From Prolixibacteraceae bacterium (GTDB lineage: Bacteria > Bacteroidota > Bacteroidia > Bacteroidales > Prolixibacteraceae), in contig JAEUSS010000500.1 in assembly GCA_016788685.1 (NCBI GenBank), positions 1-14,326 on the forward strand: DNA of 14,326 nucleotides, read 5' to 3'. Positions within the stretch are counted from its first letter, which is position 1, and each line of letters opens with the position of its first letter. Positions 1 through 6,223 of the stretch are shown piece by piece. Both the position numbers and the translations under genes were made by a program. The notes under the pieces were generated by a model. It did not search any database. It saw only the letters and a list, made by a program, of their open reading frames with translations, and was not told the DNA's origin.

Positions 1-2
1 CG

Positions 3-659
3 TGCAATCCGGAAGATTTACAGAAAACCGACGAAATTGCCCTTCAGGTGTTAAACGAAATTGCACGCAGTGCGCCTCCGGAAATTAAAAACCAGCTGAA
101 CGACAACATTCACTGGATTGCCGAAGCCGGAAAAAACCAGATGGTGGTAGGCTCGCAGGCCCGCATCCTTTACGCCGACTGTGAGGGACGCACCAAAATT
201 GCGGCCGCCTTTAACCGGGCAATCCGCGACGGAATCATCAGCGCCCCGATTGTGCTGGGACGCGACCATCACGATGTTTCGGGCACCGATTCACCGTTTC
301 GCGAAACGTCGAACATTTACGACGGATCAGCCTTTACGGCCGACATGGCCATCCACAATGTCATTGGCGATTCGTTTCGCGGCGCCACCTGGGTTTCCAT
401 CCACAACGGCGGTGGCGTAGGCTGGGGCGAAGTAATTAACGGCGGCTTTGGCATGACCCTCGATGGCTCTGAGGATGCCGACCGGCGATTGACGCAAATG
501 CTTCACTGGGACGTGAACAACGGCATTGCACGCCGCAGCTGGGCCCGCAACGAACCGGCTATCTTCGCCATCAAACGCGCCATGCAGGAAAATCCGAACC
601 TGGTGGTCACGATTCCGAACCTGACAGATGAAAAGCTGATCGACAGCTTGTTTGAATAG
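3..659 (+). CDS. hutU: Urocanate hydratase, C-terminal part (5' end outside the window)
   Basis: This is the C-terminal 218 residues of urocanate hydratase (urocanase), the cytosolic NAD+-dependent enzyme that converts urocanate to imidazolonepropionate in histidine degradation. The frame is open from base 3 with no stop, so the gene starts upstream of the window; the GTG at 48 is an internal valine. Family-typical stretches are GSQARILYAD, the segment RDHHDVSGTDSPFRET, and the glycine-rich WVSIHNGGGVGWGEVINGG near the NAD-binding C-terminal lobe. The ending with NNGIARRSWARN also fits. The stop is at 657-659. Separated by about 160 bp from the next gene, it is probably the end of a hut operon lying to the left and not functionally tied to the isoprenoid genes. 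I am very sure of the family; only the N-terminal half is missing. Confidence 0.95.
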   Translation, partial: CNPEDLQKTDEIALQVLNEIARSAPPEIKNQLNDNIHWIAEAGKNQMVVGSQARILYADCEGRTKIAAAFNRAIRDGIISAPIVLGRDHHDVSGTDSPFRETSNIYDGSAFTADMAIHNVIGDSFRGATWVSIHNGGGVGWGEVINGGFGMTLDGSEDADRRLTQMLHWDVNNGIARRSWARNEPAIFAIKRAMQENPNLVVTIPNLTDEKLIDSLFE

Positions 660-776
660 AATATGTTTTGCATGATGTGATTTTGCCGACTGTTGGCGAG
701 GTAATATGTTGCGGCGAAATTTCTAATGTTTGTTAACGGATTCAATTTTCAGGAAGATCTGCTTTCCGGAGACTTG

Positions 777-784
777 TATTTTTG
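777..784 (+). promoter_or_regulatory. Candidate Bacteroidota -7 promoter element for the isoprenoid-type cluster
   Basis: TATTTTTG is an exact match to the Bacteroidota -7 consensus TAnnTTTG and lies 38 bp upstream of the ATG at 822. It would give a leader of roughly 30 nt. No convincing -33 TTTG lies at the usual distance; the nearest is a TTTC at about 747-750. It falls inside the longer open frame that begins at 726, which argues for the 822 start. Inference from motif matching only. Confidence 0.35.
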
Positions 785-821
785 GTTTATTTATACTGAA
801 TTAGGAATCTGGCTAAATGCA

Positions 822-1595
822 ATGAGTAAAACATGTATTCTTTTCTGTAAATGTGGCGGAAGTGTAATAACTCCGGAGAAATCGGAACAAATCAAATTGC
901 TGCTCGGATCGCTGGCGGCCGATTTATATCAGCTCGACGATTTTTGTGGAATTGTGTTGAACCGCAAGGATTTTATCCGGGAAATCGACCGGAAGTATGA
1001 GCAAAAGATTATGGTGGCCTGCTATCCGCGGGCAATCCGGAATTTGCTGGAACAAAACGATCTGGCACTTTCAGGGTTGGAGGTGCTGAATTTCAGGGAA
1101 CTTTCAGTTCAGGAAATTGAATCAAAACTCCGGAATGATTTTGCGCTTACTGATGGAAAAACTCGGGGAATGACAGTAGAAAGCGGGCTGGACGTTCCGG
1201 CCTGGTATCCGGTGATCGATCAGCCGCTTTGCATCGATTGCGGAAAATGCTTTAAGTTTTGCTTGTTTGGCGTGTACACCTTTGGCGGAAAACAGCTGAA
1301 AGTGGTAAATCCGCTGGCCTGTAAAAATAACTGTCCGGCCTGCGGGAGAAACTGTCCGACTTCGGCCATTATTTTTCCGCGCCTGAAGGAAAACGGCGTT
1401 CTGGCTGGTGCCGAGCCGGGAATCGAATCACGGACAAAAGAAGTGGTTGCAGACAGCAACCTGATTGCAACACTCAATCAGCGGTCGGCATTACGGCGGA
1501 ATATTTTCAGAACCGGCTTGCTCGAACAGGCTGAGGCCGAACGTAAAAAAGCACTGGAAGAATTGAAAAACCTGAATAAAGAATCTCAGAATTGA
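822..1595 (+). CDS. HdrA-like N-terminus fused to a double [4Fe-4S] ferredoxin domain
   Basis: A 257-residue iron-sulfur protein. Residues 1-105 form a domain with C-x-CGG at 9-13, C42 and ACYPR at 67-70, recalling the cysteine-bearing N-terminal part of HdrA-like heterodisulfide reductase subunits. Residues 137-178 carry two cluster motifs: C137-x2-C140-x2-C143-x3-C147 and C167-x3-C171-x2-C174-x3-C178. The tail (about 218-257) is charged and probably helical. It has no signal peptide or membrane segment, so it is likely a cytoplasmic electron carrier or donor. It is the first gene of the plus-strand cluster, 71 bp before a radical SAM gene, which needs a low-potential reductant; supplying that enzyme is an inferred role. 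The frame opens at 726, but ATG 822 is preferred because the family-like MSKTCILFCKCGG begins there and a promoter-like TATTTTTG lies just upstream. Confidence 0.75.
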   Translation: MSKTCILFCKCGGSVITPEKSEQIKLLLGSLAADLYQLDDFCGIVLNRKDFIREIDRKYEQKIMVACYPRAIRNLLEQNDLALSGLEVLNFRELSVQEIESKLRNDFALTDGKTRGMTVESGLDVPAWYPVIDQPLCIDCGKCFKFCLFGVYTFGGKQLKVVNPLACKNNCPACGRNCPTSAIIFPRLKENGVLAGAEPGIESRTKEVVADSNLIATLNQRSALRRNIFRTGLLEQAEAERKKALEELKNLNKESQN

Positions 1596-1666
1596 ACGGA
1601 TCGCTGAGGTTGAATAATTGCTAAACTAAACAGGTCGGGACTTGTCCTGATCCACACCAAAATGAA

Positions 1667-2848
1667 ATGGGGTTATTAAAAAACATACTGATCAGGGCTG
1701 ACAAACGATGTTTGTACAAGTTCGTTGTTAACATGGGCATCAAAGGTGCCATGTCGTTTGCCCGGTTTCAGAAACGGCAGAAGAAAGGCGAATTTTTTCC
1801 GGCCTTTAATTTTATTTCGGTTACCGACGATTGCAACCTGAATTGTCAGGGATGCTGGGTGATGGGAAAGGAGAAAAACAGTCGCTTAAAACCCGGGCAG
1901 GTTGACCGGATCATCGGTGAAACAAAAAAGGCGGGCTCGTATTTCTTCGGAATTTTGGGTGGCGAACCGCTGTTGTACAAGCCTCTTCCGGAGCTGTTCA
2001 AAAAACATTCGGATTGTTATTTTCAGCTGTTTACCAACGGAACGCTTATTACTCCGGAAGTGGCGGAAACACTTCGCAAGTGTGCCAATGTCACTCCGCT
2101 GATCAGCTTTGAAGGAGACGAAGAAGTGGCCGACGTGCGTCGTGGCGGAAAGAATGTGTTTCAGTCGGCTAACCGTGGCATCGAAAATTGCATCCATGCC
2201 GGACTGATTACCGGAGTGGCCATCAGTGTTTGCAAGTCGAACCTCGAAATGGCGATGTCGCACGAATTTATTCAATCGCTGATTGACAAAGGAGTGGCTT
2301 ATTTGTGGTACTACATTTACCGCCCGGTTGGTGAGCGCCCGAATTATGAGCTGGCGCTGAGTTCAGATGAAATCCGCCAGCTTCGTCAGCACATGGTTGA
2401 CGCCCGGATGAAATACAGCTTGGCCATTATCGATACCTACTGGGATGCCGATGGAAATGGCATGTGTCCGGCAGCTGAAGGGCTGAGCCACCACATCAAT
2501 GCATCAGGTTTCGTTGAGCCGTGCCCGGTCATTCAGTTTGCAGCCGATCATGTGGACGAGAAACCGCTGGATCGTTTGTATGCCGAATCCGGATTCCTCC
2601 GTGATTTCAGAACTCAGATTCAGCAAAAGACCAAAGGGTGTGTGGTGATGGAAGACTCGCGCTGGCTGGCTGATTTTGTGGAGAAACATCAGGCCAAAAA
2701 TACTTCCGGAAGAAAAAACGAGCCGGAACGTTTGCGGTTGGCTCCCGAAACCAACAGCCATGGTTCATGTGACGTGATTCCGGAGAAAAGCCGGATTTAC
2801 CGCTTTGCCAAACGGCGGGCCTTTTTCGGTTTGGGAGCCTACGGCTGA
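1667..2848 (+). CDS. Radical SAM enzyme with SPASM-like C-terminal cysteine motif
   Basis: A 393-residue radical SAM protein. C56-NLN-C60-QG-C63 is the CX3CX2C loop that binds the SAM-cleaving [4Fe-4S] cluster; GGEP at 98-101 is the SAM-amine-binding motif, and FTNGTLI at 122-128 is the usual later strand. In the C-terminal third, C267-x13-G281-x4-C286 resembles the start of a SPASM/twitch motif, with C325 as a further possible ligand, so one auxiliary cluster is plausible. The N-terminal 45 residues and the last 20 (SRIYRFAKRRAFFGLG) are basic and hydrophobic and could sit on a membrane. The overlapping ATG at 1662 stops after five codons, so ATG 1667 is the start. It lies between a ferredoxin-like gene and an isoprenyl diphosphate synthase gene. 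By analogy with HpnH, the radical SAM enzyme that adenosylates hopene, a polyprenoid substrate is conceivable, but the substrate is unknown. Confidence 0.85.
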   Translation: MGLLKNILIRADKRCLYKFVVNMGIKGAMSFARFQKRQKKGEFFPAFNFISVTDDCNLNCQGCWVMGKEKNSRLKPGQVDRIIGETKKAGSYFFGILGGEPLLYKPLPELFKKHSDCYFQLFTNGTLITPEVAETLRKCANVTPLISFEGDEEVADVRRGGKNVFQSANRGIENCIHAGLITGVAISVCKSNLEMAMSHEFIQSLIDKGVAYLWYYIYRPVGERPNYELALSSDEIRQLRQHMVDARMKYSLAIIDTYWDADGNGMCPAAEGLSHHINASGFVEPCPVIQFAADHVDEKPLDRLYAESGFLRDFRTQIQQKTKGCVVMEDSRWLADFVEKHQAKNTSGRKNEPERLRLAPETNSHGSCDVIPEKSRIYRFAKRRAFFGLGAYG

Positions 2849-2861
2849 TTTACGATTAGAC

Positions 2862-2895
2862 GATTTACTATTTGGAGAAAAATAAATGGTAAATC
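2862..2895. repeat. Intergenic inverted repeat in the radical SAM / synthase gap
   Basis: GATTTACTATTT at 2862-2873 pairs with AAATGGTAAATC at 2884-2895 with one mismatch around a 10-nt loop. Related TTTACGATTA and AAATCGTAAA pieces extend the pattern outwards, so the 71-bp gap is almost entirely AT-rich palindromic sequence. It could be a weak hairpin or an intergenic repeat unit. There is no T-tract, so it is not a clear terminator. Confidence 0.4.
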
Positions 2896-2919
2896 GTAAA
2901 TAGATAAATAGTAAATAAT

Positions 2920-4491
2920 TTGAAGGTTAAAGAAAATACATTGGTTGTTCCGGAGCAGGCATTGACGCGAAACCGGTTGAGGAAAGCGGCCCGCGAACTG
3001 GTTGCCGAAAGGGGAATTTTACCACCGGTAAGCTTTGCTCAGATTAGCCGGATGGCTGACGAGGTTATTGCTGTAACCGGTTCGGACGGCCAGTTTACTG
3101 AATTTGCCATGGTGGTTTGCGGCAACGAAATCTGGCGTCCGGTTGTGGCGGCCACTCCCTATAACCGCCGGCTGTTGCTTTTGCCTCAATGCCTGAAGAA
3201 CAACAGTTCCTGCCATGCCGAGATTGATCAGCTTGGTTTGATCTGTGCCGGCTGTCAGAGCTGCCAGATAGATTCGATCCTGCAAAAGGCCGAGGAACTG
3301 GGCTATGCTACTTTGGTGGCCGAAGGGACCACCGTTGCCGTGAGCCTGGTTCAGGAAGGCACGGTTGACGCGGTGATTGGCGTCAGTTGCATGTCGGTGC
3401 TTCAGAAATCATTCGAGCCGGTTTCGCGCGCTGCCGTTCCGGTAATCGGGATTCCGTTGTTGTTCGAGGGCTGTGCGGAGACCGATGTGGATAACCGCTG
3501 GCTGAACGACGAGCTGACCGCTTTTCAGGAAAATGAGCGGTTTCGTACGGTTTCTGTTTCGGCCCTGAAGGAAAAAGTCCGGCTCTTCTTTTCCGAAGAA
3601 AAACTTGCCGAAGTTTTTGGTTCAGCCAACGACCGCACCTGCCAGCTGGCTATTCAGTCGATGCTTACCGGGGGACAGCGTATCCGGCCCTTGCTGACTG
3701 CTTTGGCGTATTCGGCCTATTCCGGAACAGTGTCTGAGGAGTTGATGACTTCCCTCTCCATCGTGGTGGAATGTTTTCACAAGGCTTCGCTCATTCACGA
3801 TGATGTGGAAGACGACGACGATTTTCGCTACGACACCGAAACCATTCATAAACAAAATGGCATTCCGGTTGCCATCAATACCGGCGATTTCCTGTTAGGA
3901 AAAGGCTACGAACTGCTCGGAAACCTGCCGCTCGATCCGGCCAGGCTGGCTGCCTGCTATCAGCTGGTTGCCGCCGGACATGTCGCTTTGTCGCTGGGAC
4001 AGGGTGCCGATCTGTTGGCCAGTTCGCACCAAACGATTCTTCCGGTTGACCAGCAGCTCGAAATCTTTGAGCGGAAGACTGGTTCTGCCATTCGGGTGGC
4101 CTTGCTGTTGGGCGCCGTTGCGGCTGATGCTCCGGAAGCTGATCTGGCGACCCTGAAAATATTTTCGGGATACTTCGGAATGGCCTACCAGATCAAAGAC
4201 GATCTGGATGAATTCCGTGAAGCCGGCGAACATACCCAGCCCGCCGATTATCCGCTGCTGCTTTCCCTTCTGGCGCAGGAGTCGGATGAGTCACTGTCGG
4301 CAAATCTTCGGTTGATGTATGCCGGGAATAACCGGAGCCGGATTCCGGAGCTGATACGCGAAAAGGAAACCGACCTGAAAGCGGAGCAACTTCTGCATGA
4401 ATATACCGACAAAGCTTACCGCGAACTCGATAAACTGGAGAACCTGAAAATGAAACTGAGTTTATACACGGTGCTGGGGAAAATTTTCTGA
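2920..4491 (+). CDS. DUF116 domain fused to an isoprenyl diphosphate synthase
   Basis: A 523-residue two-domain protein. Residues about 60-192 are a DUF116 domain: LLLLPQCL, GLICAGCQSC with C109/C112/C115, VAEGTT, VGVSC-like IGVSC with C157, and EGC-x-ETDVD with C185, a set of cysteines that could bind metal or an Fe-S cluster. Residues about 210-523 are a trans-isoprenyl diphosphate synthase, which condenses IPP with allylic diphosphates. They show GGQRIRP (251-257, GGKRxRP in most members), the first Asp-rich motif D294-D295-V-E-D298 followed by three more Asp, GDFLLG (322-327), ERKTG (384-388) and the second motif YQIKDDLDE (423-431). Small residues A289 and S290 just before the first motif are compatible with a C20 or longer product. 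Start is TTG 2920: an in-frame TAA at 2905-2907 leaves no ATG nearby. Only 10 bp separate it from the next gene. The fusion implies linked functions; what DUF116 does is unknown. Confidence 0.88.
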   Translation: MKVKENTLVVPEQALTRNRLRKAARELVAERGILPPVSFAQISRMADEVIAVTGSDGQFTEFAMVVCGNEIWRPVVAATPYNRRLLLLPQCLKNNSSCHAEIDQLGLICAGCQSCQIDSILQKAEELGYATLVAEGTTVAVSLVQEGTVDAVIGVSCMSVLQKSFEPVSRAAVPVIGIPLLFEGCAETDVDNRWLNDELTAFQENERFRTVSVSALKEKVRLFFSEEKLAEVFGSANDRTCQLAIQSMLTGGQRIRPLLTALAYSAYSGTVSEELMTSLSIVVECFHKASLIHDDVEDDDDFRYDTETIHKQNGIPVAINTGDFLLGKGYELLGNLPLDPARLAACYQLVAAGHVALSLGQGADLLASSHQTILPVDQQLEIFERKTGSAIRVALLLGAVAADAPEADLATLKIFSGYFGMAYQIKDDLDEFREAGEHTQPADYPLLLSLLAQESDESLSANLRLMYAGNNRSRIPELIREKETDLKAEQLLHEYTDKAYRELDKLENLKMKLSLYTVLGKIF

Positions 4492-4501
4492 TCTTTAATT
4501 C

Positions 4502-5395
4502 GTGGCTCAATCCTCTGCTCATATTCCTTTTTACAGGCAAATGATTGCTTTGCCCGGCCATGCCCTCGACTTGCTCGACGGACAGGGCAGGGAAGACGTT
4601 TCCCGATTTTTGATCAGCCAGCAAAATGCCGATGGCGGATTCCGCGATCGGGGAGGACGATCGGATTTGTATTATTCGCTGTTTGGCGGACTGATACTTG
4701 GAGCGAAGGGTAAAGAACCCGGAGAACCGCTCCCTGAGCGCGAAGCAGTCGAAGGGAGAATTGCAACTCCGGACTTAAAATTGAAACAATTCGTCGCTCG
4801 GCAGGCGGCTTCGGAAGTTCCCGGATTCATTGAACGATGCTGCCTGGTTTTGCTTCAGAAAGAATTAAACGCCGGGCGGACTTCGCGAATCAGATCCTTT
4901 TTCTGGTTGGCCAAGTCATTCCTGAAAGAGCGGTATTCCATCAATCTGTCGTACCGGAGTTTTGTGCTGTTCCTGACCCTGGATGCCGTTTTGCCCTTTC
5001 GCGGATTGCTGAAGTTGGGTGCGGGCACGATGCTGAAACGAACAACGGTCGATCAGCATTCGCCCTGTTCGGAAGTGGCGGCGCGCCTGTTTCTGCTGAA
5101 AATGGAGAGCCGGGACACCTCGGCTGAGGAGGATTTGTTGCGGTCGTTTGCCTGCGGATCGGGAGGCTTTAAAGCTTTTCAGCACCTTCAGCAAGCCGAC
5201 ATGCTCTCGACTGCTGTCGCCCTGTTCGCCCTTCGTTTTGCCGGATGCGATTTGCGTTTGCTCAAGCCCGGCTGCCTCGGGTTTATTCAGGAAAACTATT
5301 CGGAGGGTGCCTTTTTGTCGGGCGATGGCGATCCGACCAGGGATGTGGAATATACCTTTTACGGGCTGCTGGCGCTGGGCGTGCTGGCCGAGTGA
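4502..5395 (+). CDS. Small alpha/alpha-barrel prenyltransferase/terpene cyclase-like protein
   Basis: A 297-residue protein with prenyltransferase/squalene-oxidase-type repeats, as in protein prenyltransferase beta subunits and the beta domains of class II cyclases. Clear repeats are at about 33-67 (QNADGGF then RSDLYYSLFGGL), about 210-247 (GSGGFKAFQHLQQ) and about 256-296 (EGAFLSGDGDPTRDVEYTFYGLLALG). The last resembles the RDFYHTCYCLSGL segment of farnesyl/geranylgeranyl transferases, but the zinc-binding His is replaced by Tyr284 and no D-x-C zinc pair is apparent, so an ordinary protein prenyltransferase is unlikely. No DxDD cyclase motif is visible. It could be a degenerate cyclase, a partner subunit of the 596-residue cyclase at 8619, or a polyprenyl-binding protein. 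Start GTG 4502 lies 10 bp after the synthase stop, so the two are almost certainly co-transcribed; ATG 4541 is an alternative. A diverged copy of its last codons lies at 6081. Confidence 0.72.
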   Translation: MAQSSAHIPFYRQMIALPGHALDLLDGQGREDVSRFLISQQNADGGFRDRGGRSDLYYSLFGGLILGAKGKEPGEPLPEREAVEGRIATPDLKLKQFVARQAASEVPGFIERCCLVLLQKELNAGRTSRIRSFFWLAKSFLKERYSINLSYRSFVLFLTLDAVLPFRGLLKLGAGTMLKRTTVDQHSPCSEVAARLFLLKMESRDTSAEEDLLRSFACGSGGFKAFQHLQQADMLSTAVALFALRFAGCDLRLLKPGCLGFIQENYSEGAFLSGDGDPTRDVEYTFYGLLALGVLAE

Positions 5396-5402
5396 TCGTA
5401 GC

Positions 5403-5433
5403 CTGATCCGATGACTGGGGTTCATCGGATCAG
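5403..5433 (+). terminator. Perfect 12-bp hairpin after the small cyclase-like gene
   Basis: CTGATCCGATGA (5403-5414) and TCATCGGATCAG (5422-5433) form a perfect 12-bp stem with a 7-nt loop, starting 8 bases after the stop codon. There is no T-run after it, so it may be a terminator without a classical U-tract, an RNA-stabilising 3' hairpin, or a DNA site. The corresponding part of the right-hand direct repeat (8079) keeps only about half of the stem. Confidence 0.5.
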
Positions 5434-5483
5434 TAGCAAGCCAAAGTGAAGCTGAAACGCTTGCCCACGACTGTAGTTAGGGC
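5403..5483 (+). repeat. Left copy of the direct repeat flanking the accessory insert
   Basis: This segment is a diverged copy of 8079-8153. Shared blocks include GATGACTGG, ATCAGTAGC-AGCCAAA, TGAAG-TGAAACG and CTGTAGTT. The left copy includes the full hairpin and ends in one degenerate version of the dyad seen in the 41-bp array (5463-5478, 12 of 16 bases). With its partner it brackets the AT-rich insert carrying the toxin-antitoxin and nuclease-like genes. Confidence 0.7.
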
Positions 5484-5484
5484 A

Positions 5485-5781
5485 TTATTTTGTCGTCGAT
5501 GTGATGGAATTCTGCCGGTTATCCCCAATGGATAAAACGATGATTTCCGTTGCGGTGACCTGGTAAATGATGTGGTAGTTTCGAAGTATTTTTACTCTTA
5601 CATTCTCTTTATTGGTAGGCTTGCCGATTGAAGGGAATTTGCCGATCAGTCTCAGCGAATCTTTTATCAGTTCATCCAATTTTCGGCTGTAGGTTGGTGT
5701 TTGATTTCGATTATTCCAGAAGCTTAATATTTCTTTTCGTTCCTGCTGGGCTCGTTTAGTCCAGATTATTTGCCTAGCCAT
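5485..5781 (-). CDS. RelE/ParE-family toxin
   Basis: A 98-residue protein of the RelE/ParE toxin superfamily. Visible features are an N-terminal strand with W7 (IIWTKRAQQE), a helical part with SFWNNRN and YSRKLDELI, then FPSIGKPT, RVKILRNYHIIYQV and a C-terminal strand ending in SIGDNRQN. These match the ParE-like pattern of a helical hairpin followed by an antiparallel sheet, with the Arg/Tyr-rich strand typical of the family. Whether it cleaves mRNA on ribosomes (RelE-like) or poisons gyrase (ParE-like) cannot be told from sequence. Its start codon overlaps the end of the upstream antitoxin gene by 16 bp, so the two are translationally coupled, antitoxin first. It is the leftmost gene of the AT-rich insert, on the opposite strand to the isoprenoid-type genes, and probably stabilises this segment. 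Confidence 0.85.
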   Translation of the reverse strand: MARQIIWTKRAQQERKEILSFWNNRNQTPTYSRKLDELIKDSLRLIGKFPSIGKPTNKENVRVKILRNYHIIYQVTATEIIVLSIGDNRQNSITSTTK

Positions 5782-6002
5782 TCTTCAATGTCTTTGTCAG
5801 CTTGTTCTTCCGTTAAAAATTCACCGTTTTTGTATTGAAGTTGCCCTTCTTCCACCGCTTTTATCTGTTCTTCTGAAAGTTCATAGATACTAATGTCTGC
5901 TTCTTCGTTAGCAATTAACCGGAACATTTCTTCCAACAACTCGTTGTTTTCTGACTGATCAATTTTGTGGATCAATCTTTTTTTTAATTCTTTAGCTGTC
6001 AT
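5766..6002 (-). CDS. Antitoxin of the RelE/ParE-type pair
   Basis: A 78-residue acidic, helical protein encoded immediately upstream of, and overlapping, the toxin gene. The first 30 residues (MTAKELKKRLIHKIDQSEN and following) look like the short helical dimerisation/DNA-binding segment common in Bacteroidota antitoxins. The second half, with YELSEEQIKAVEEG, FLTEEQ and ending DIEEWLGK, is the flexible acidic part expected to wrap the toxin. Such antitoxins usually repress their own operon; an exact TAnnTTTG promoter element lies just upstream. I assign the role from size, charge, gene order and overlap; the antitoxin family name is not certain. Confidence 0.8.
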   Translation of the reverse strand: MTAKELKKRLIHKIDQSENNELLEEMFRLIANEEADISIYELSEEQIKAVEEGQLQYKNGEFLTEEQADKDIEEWLGK

Positions 6003-6025
6003 GTGATTTCGTTTTTACAAACTTA

Positions 6026-6057
6026 CAAAATTAGTTTATACGATTCCATTACCCGAA
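6026..6057 (-). promoter_or_regulatory. Candidate promoter of the toxin-antitoxin operon
   Basis: On the minus strand TAATTTTG (6033 down to 6026) matches the Bacteroidota -7 consensus TAnnTTTG exactly. TTCG (6057-6054), one base from the -33 TTTG, lies 20 bp upstream. The predicted start would leave a leader of under 20 nt before the antitoxin ATG at 6002. Motif-based inference. Confidence 0.45.
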
Positions 6058-6080
6058 ATTGCCTTTTCTGTTGCAACGGC

Positions 6081-6132
6081 GATGTGGAATATACTTTTTA
6101 CGGGCTACTGGCGCTGGGAACGATTCAGTAAA
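6081..6132 (+). pseudogene. Relic copy of the 3' end of the small cyclase-like gene
   Basis: Bases 6081-6118 match 5342-5379 at 36 of 38 positions and encode the same 13 residues, from DVEYTF through the final LALG. Both differences are silent third-position changes. After the match the frame continues briefly as TIQ and stops at 6129-6131. A weaker match (TGCCTTTT) continues to about 6060, with indels. The silent differences suggest that this piece came from a functional, diverged allele and was then truncated. Confidence 0.75.
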
Positions 6133-6223
6133 TTAGTATTGATTTTAATGAGAAGTTGCTCAATTCAATTATTGGAGAAGTTTTTAAAAATTATTACTAT
6201 CCATTAATTTAAAGAAGTCTGCT

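Noticed and set aside
726..821. Longer N-terminus for the ferredoxin-like protein
   Set aside because: The extension has no family similarity and contains the candidate promoter element; ATG 822 starts a typical Cys-containing N-terminus.
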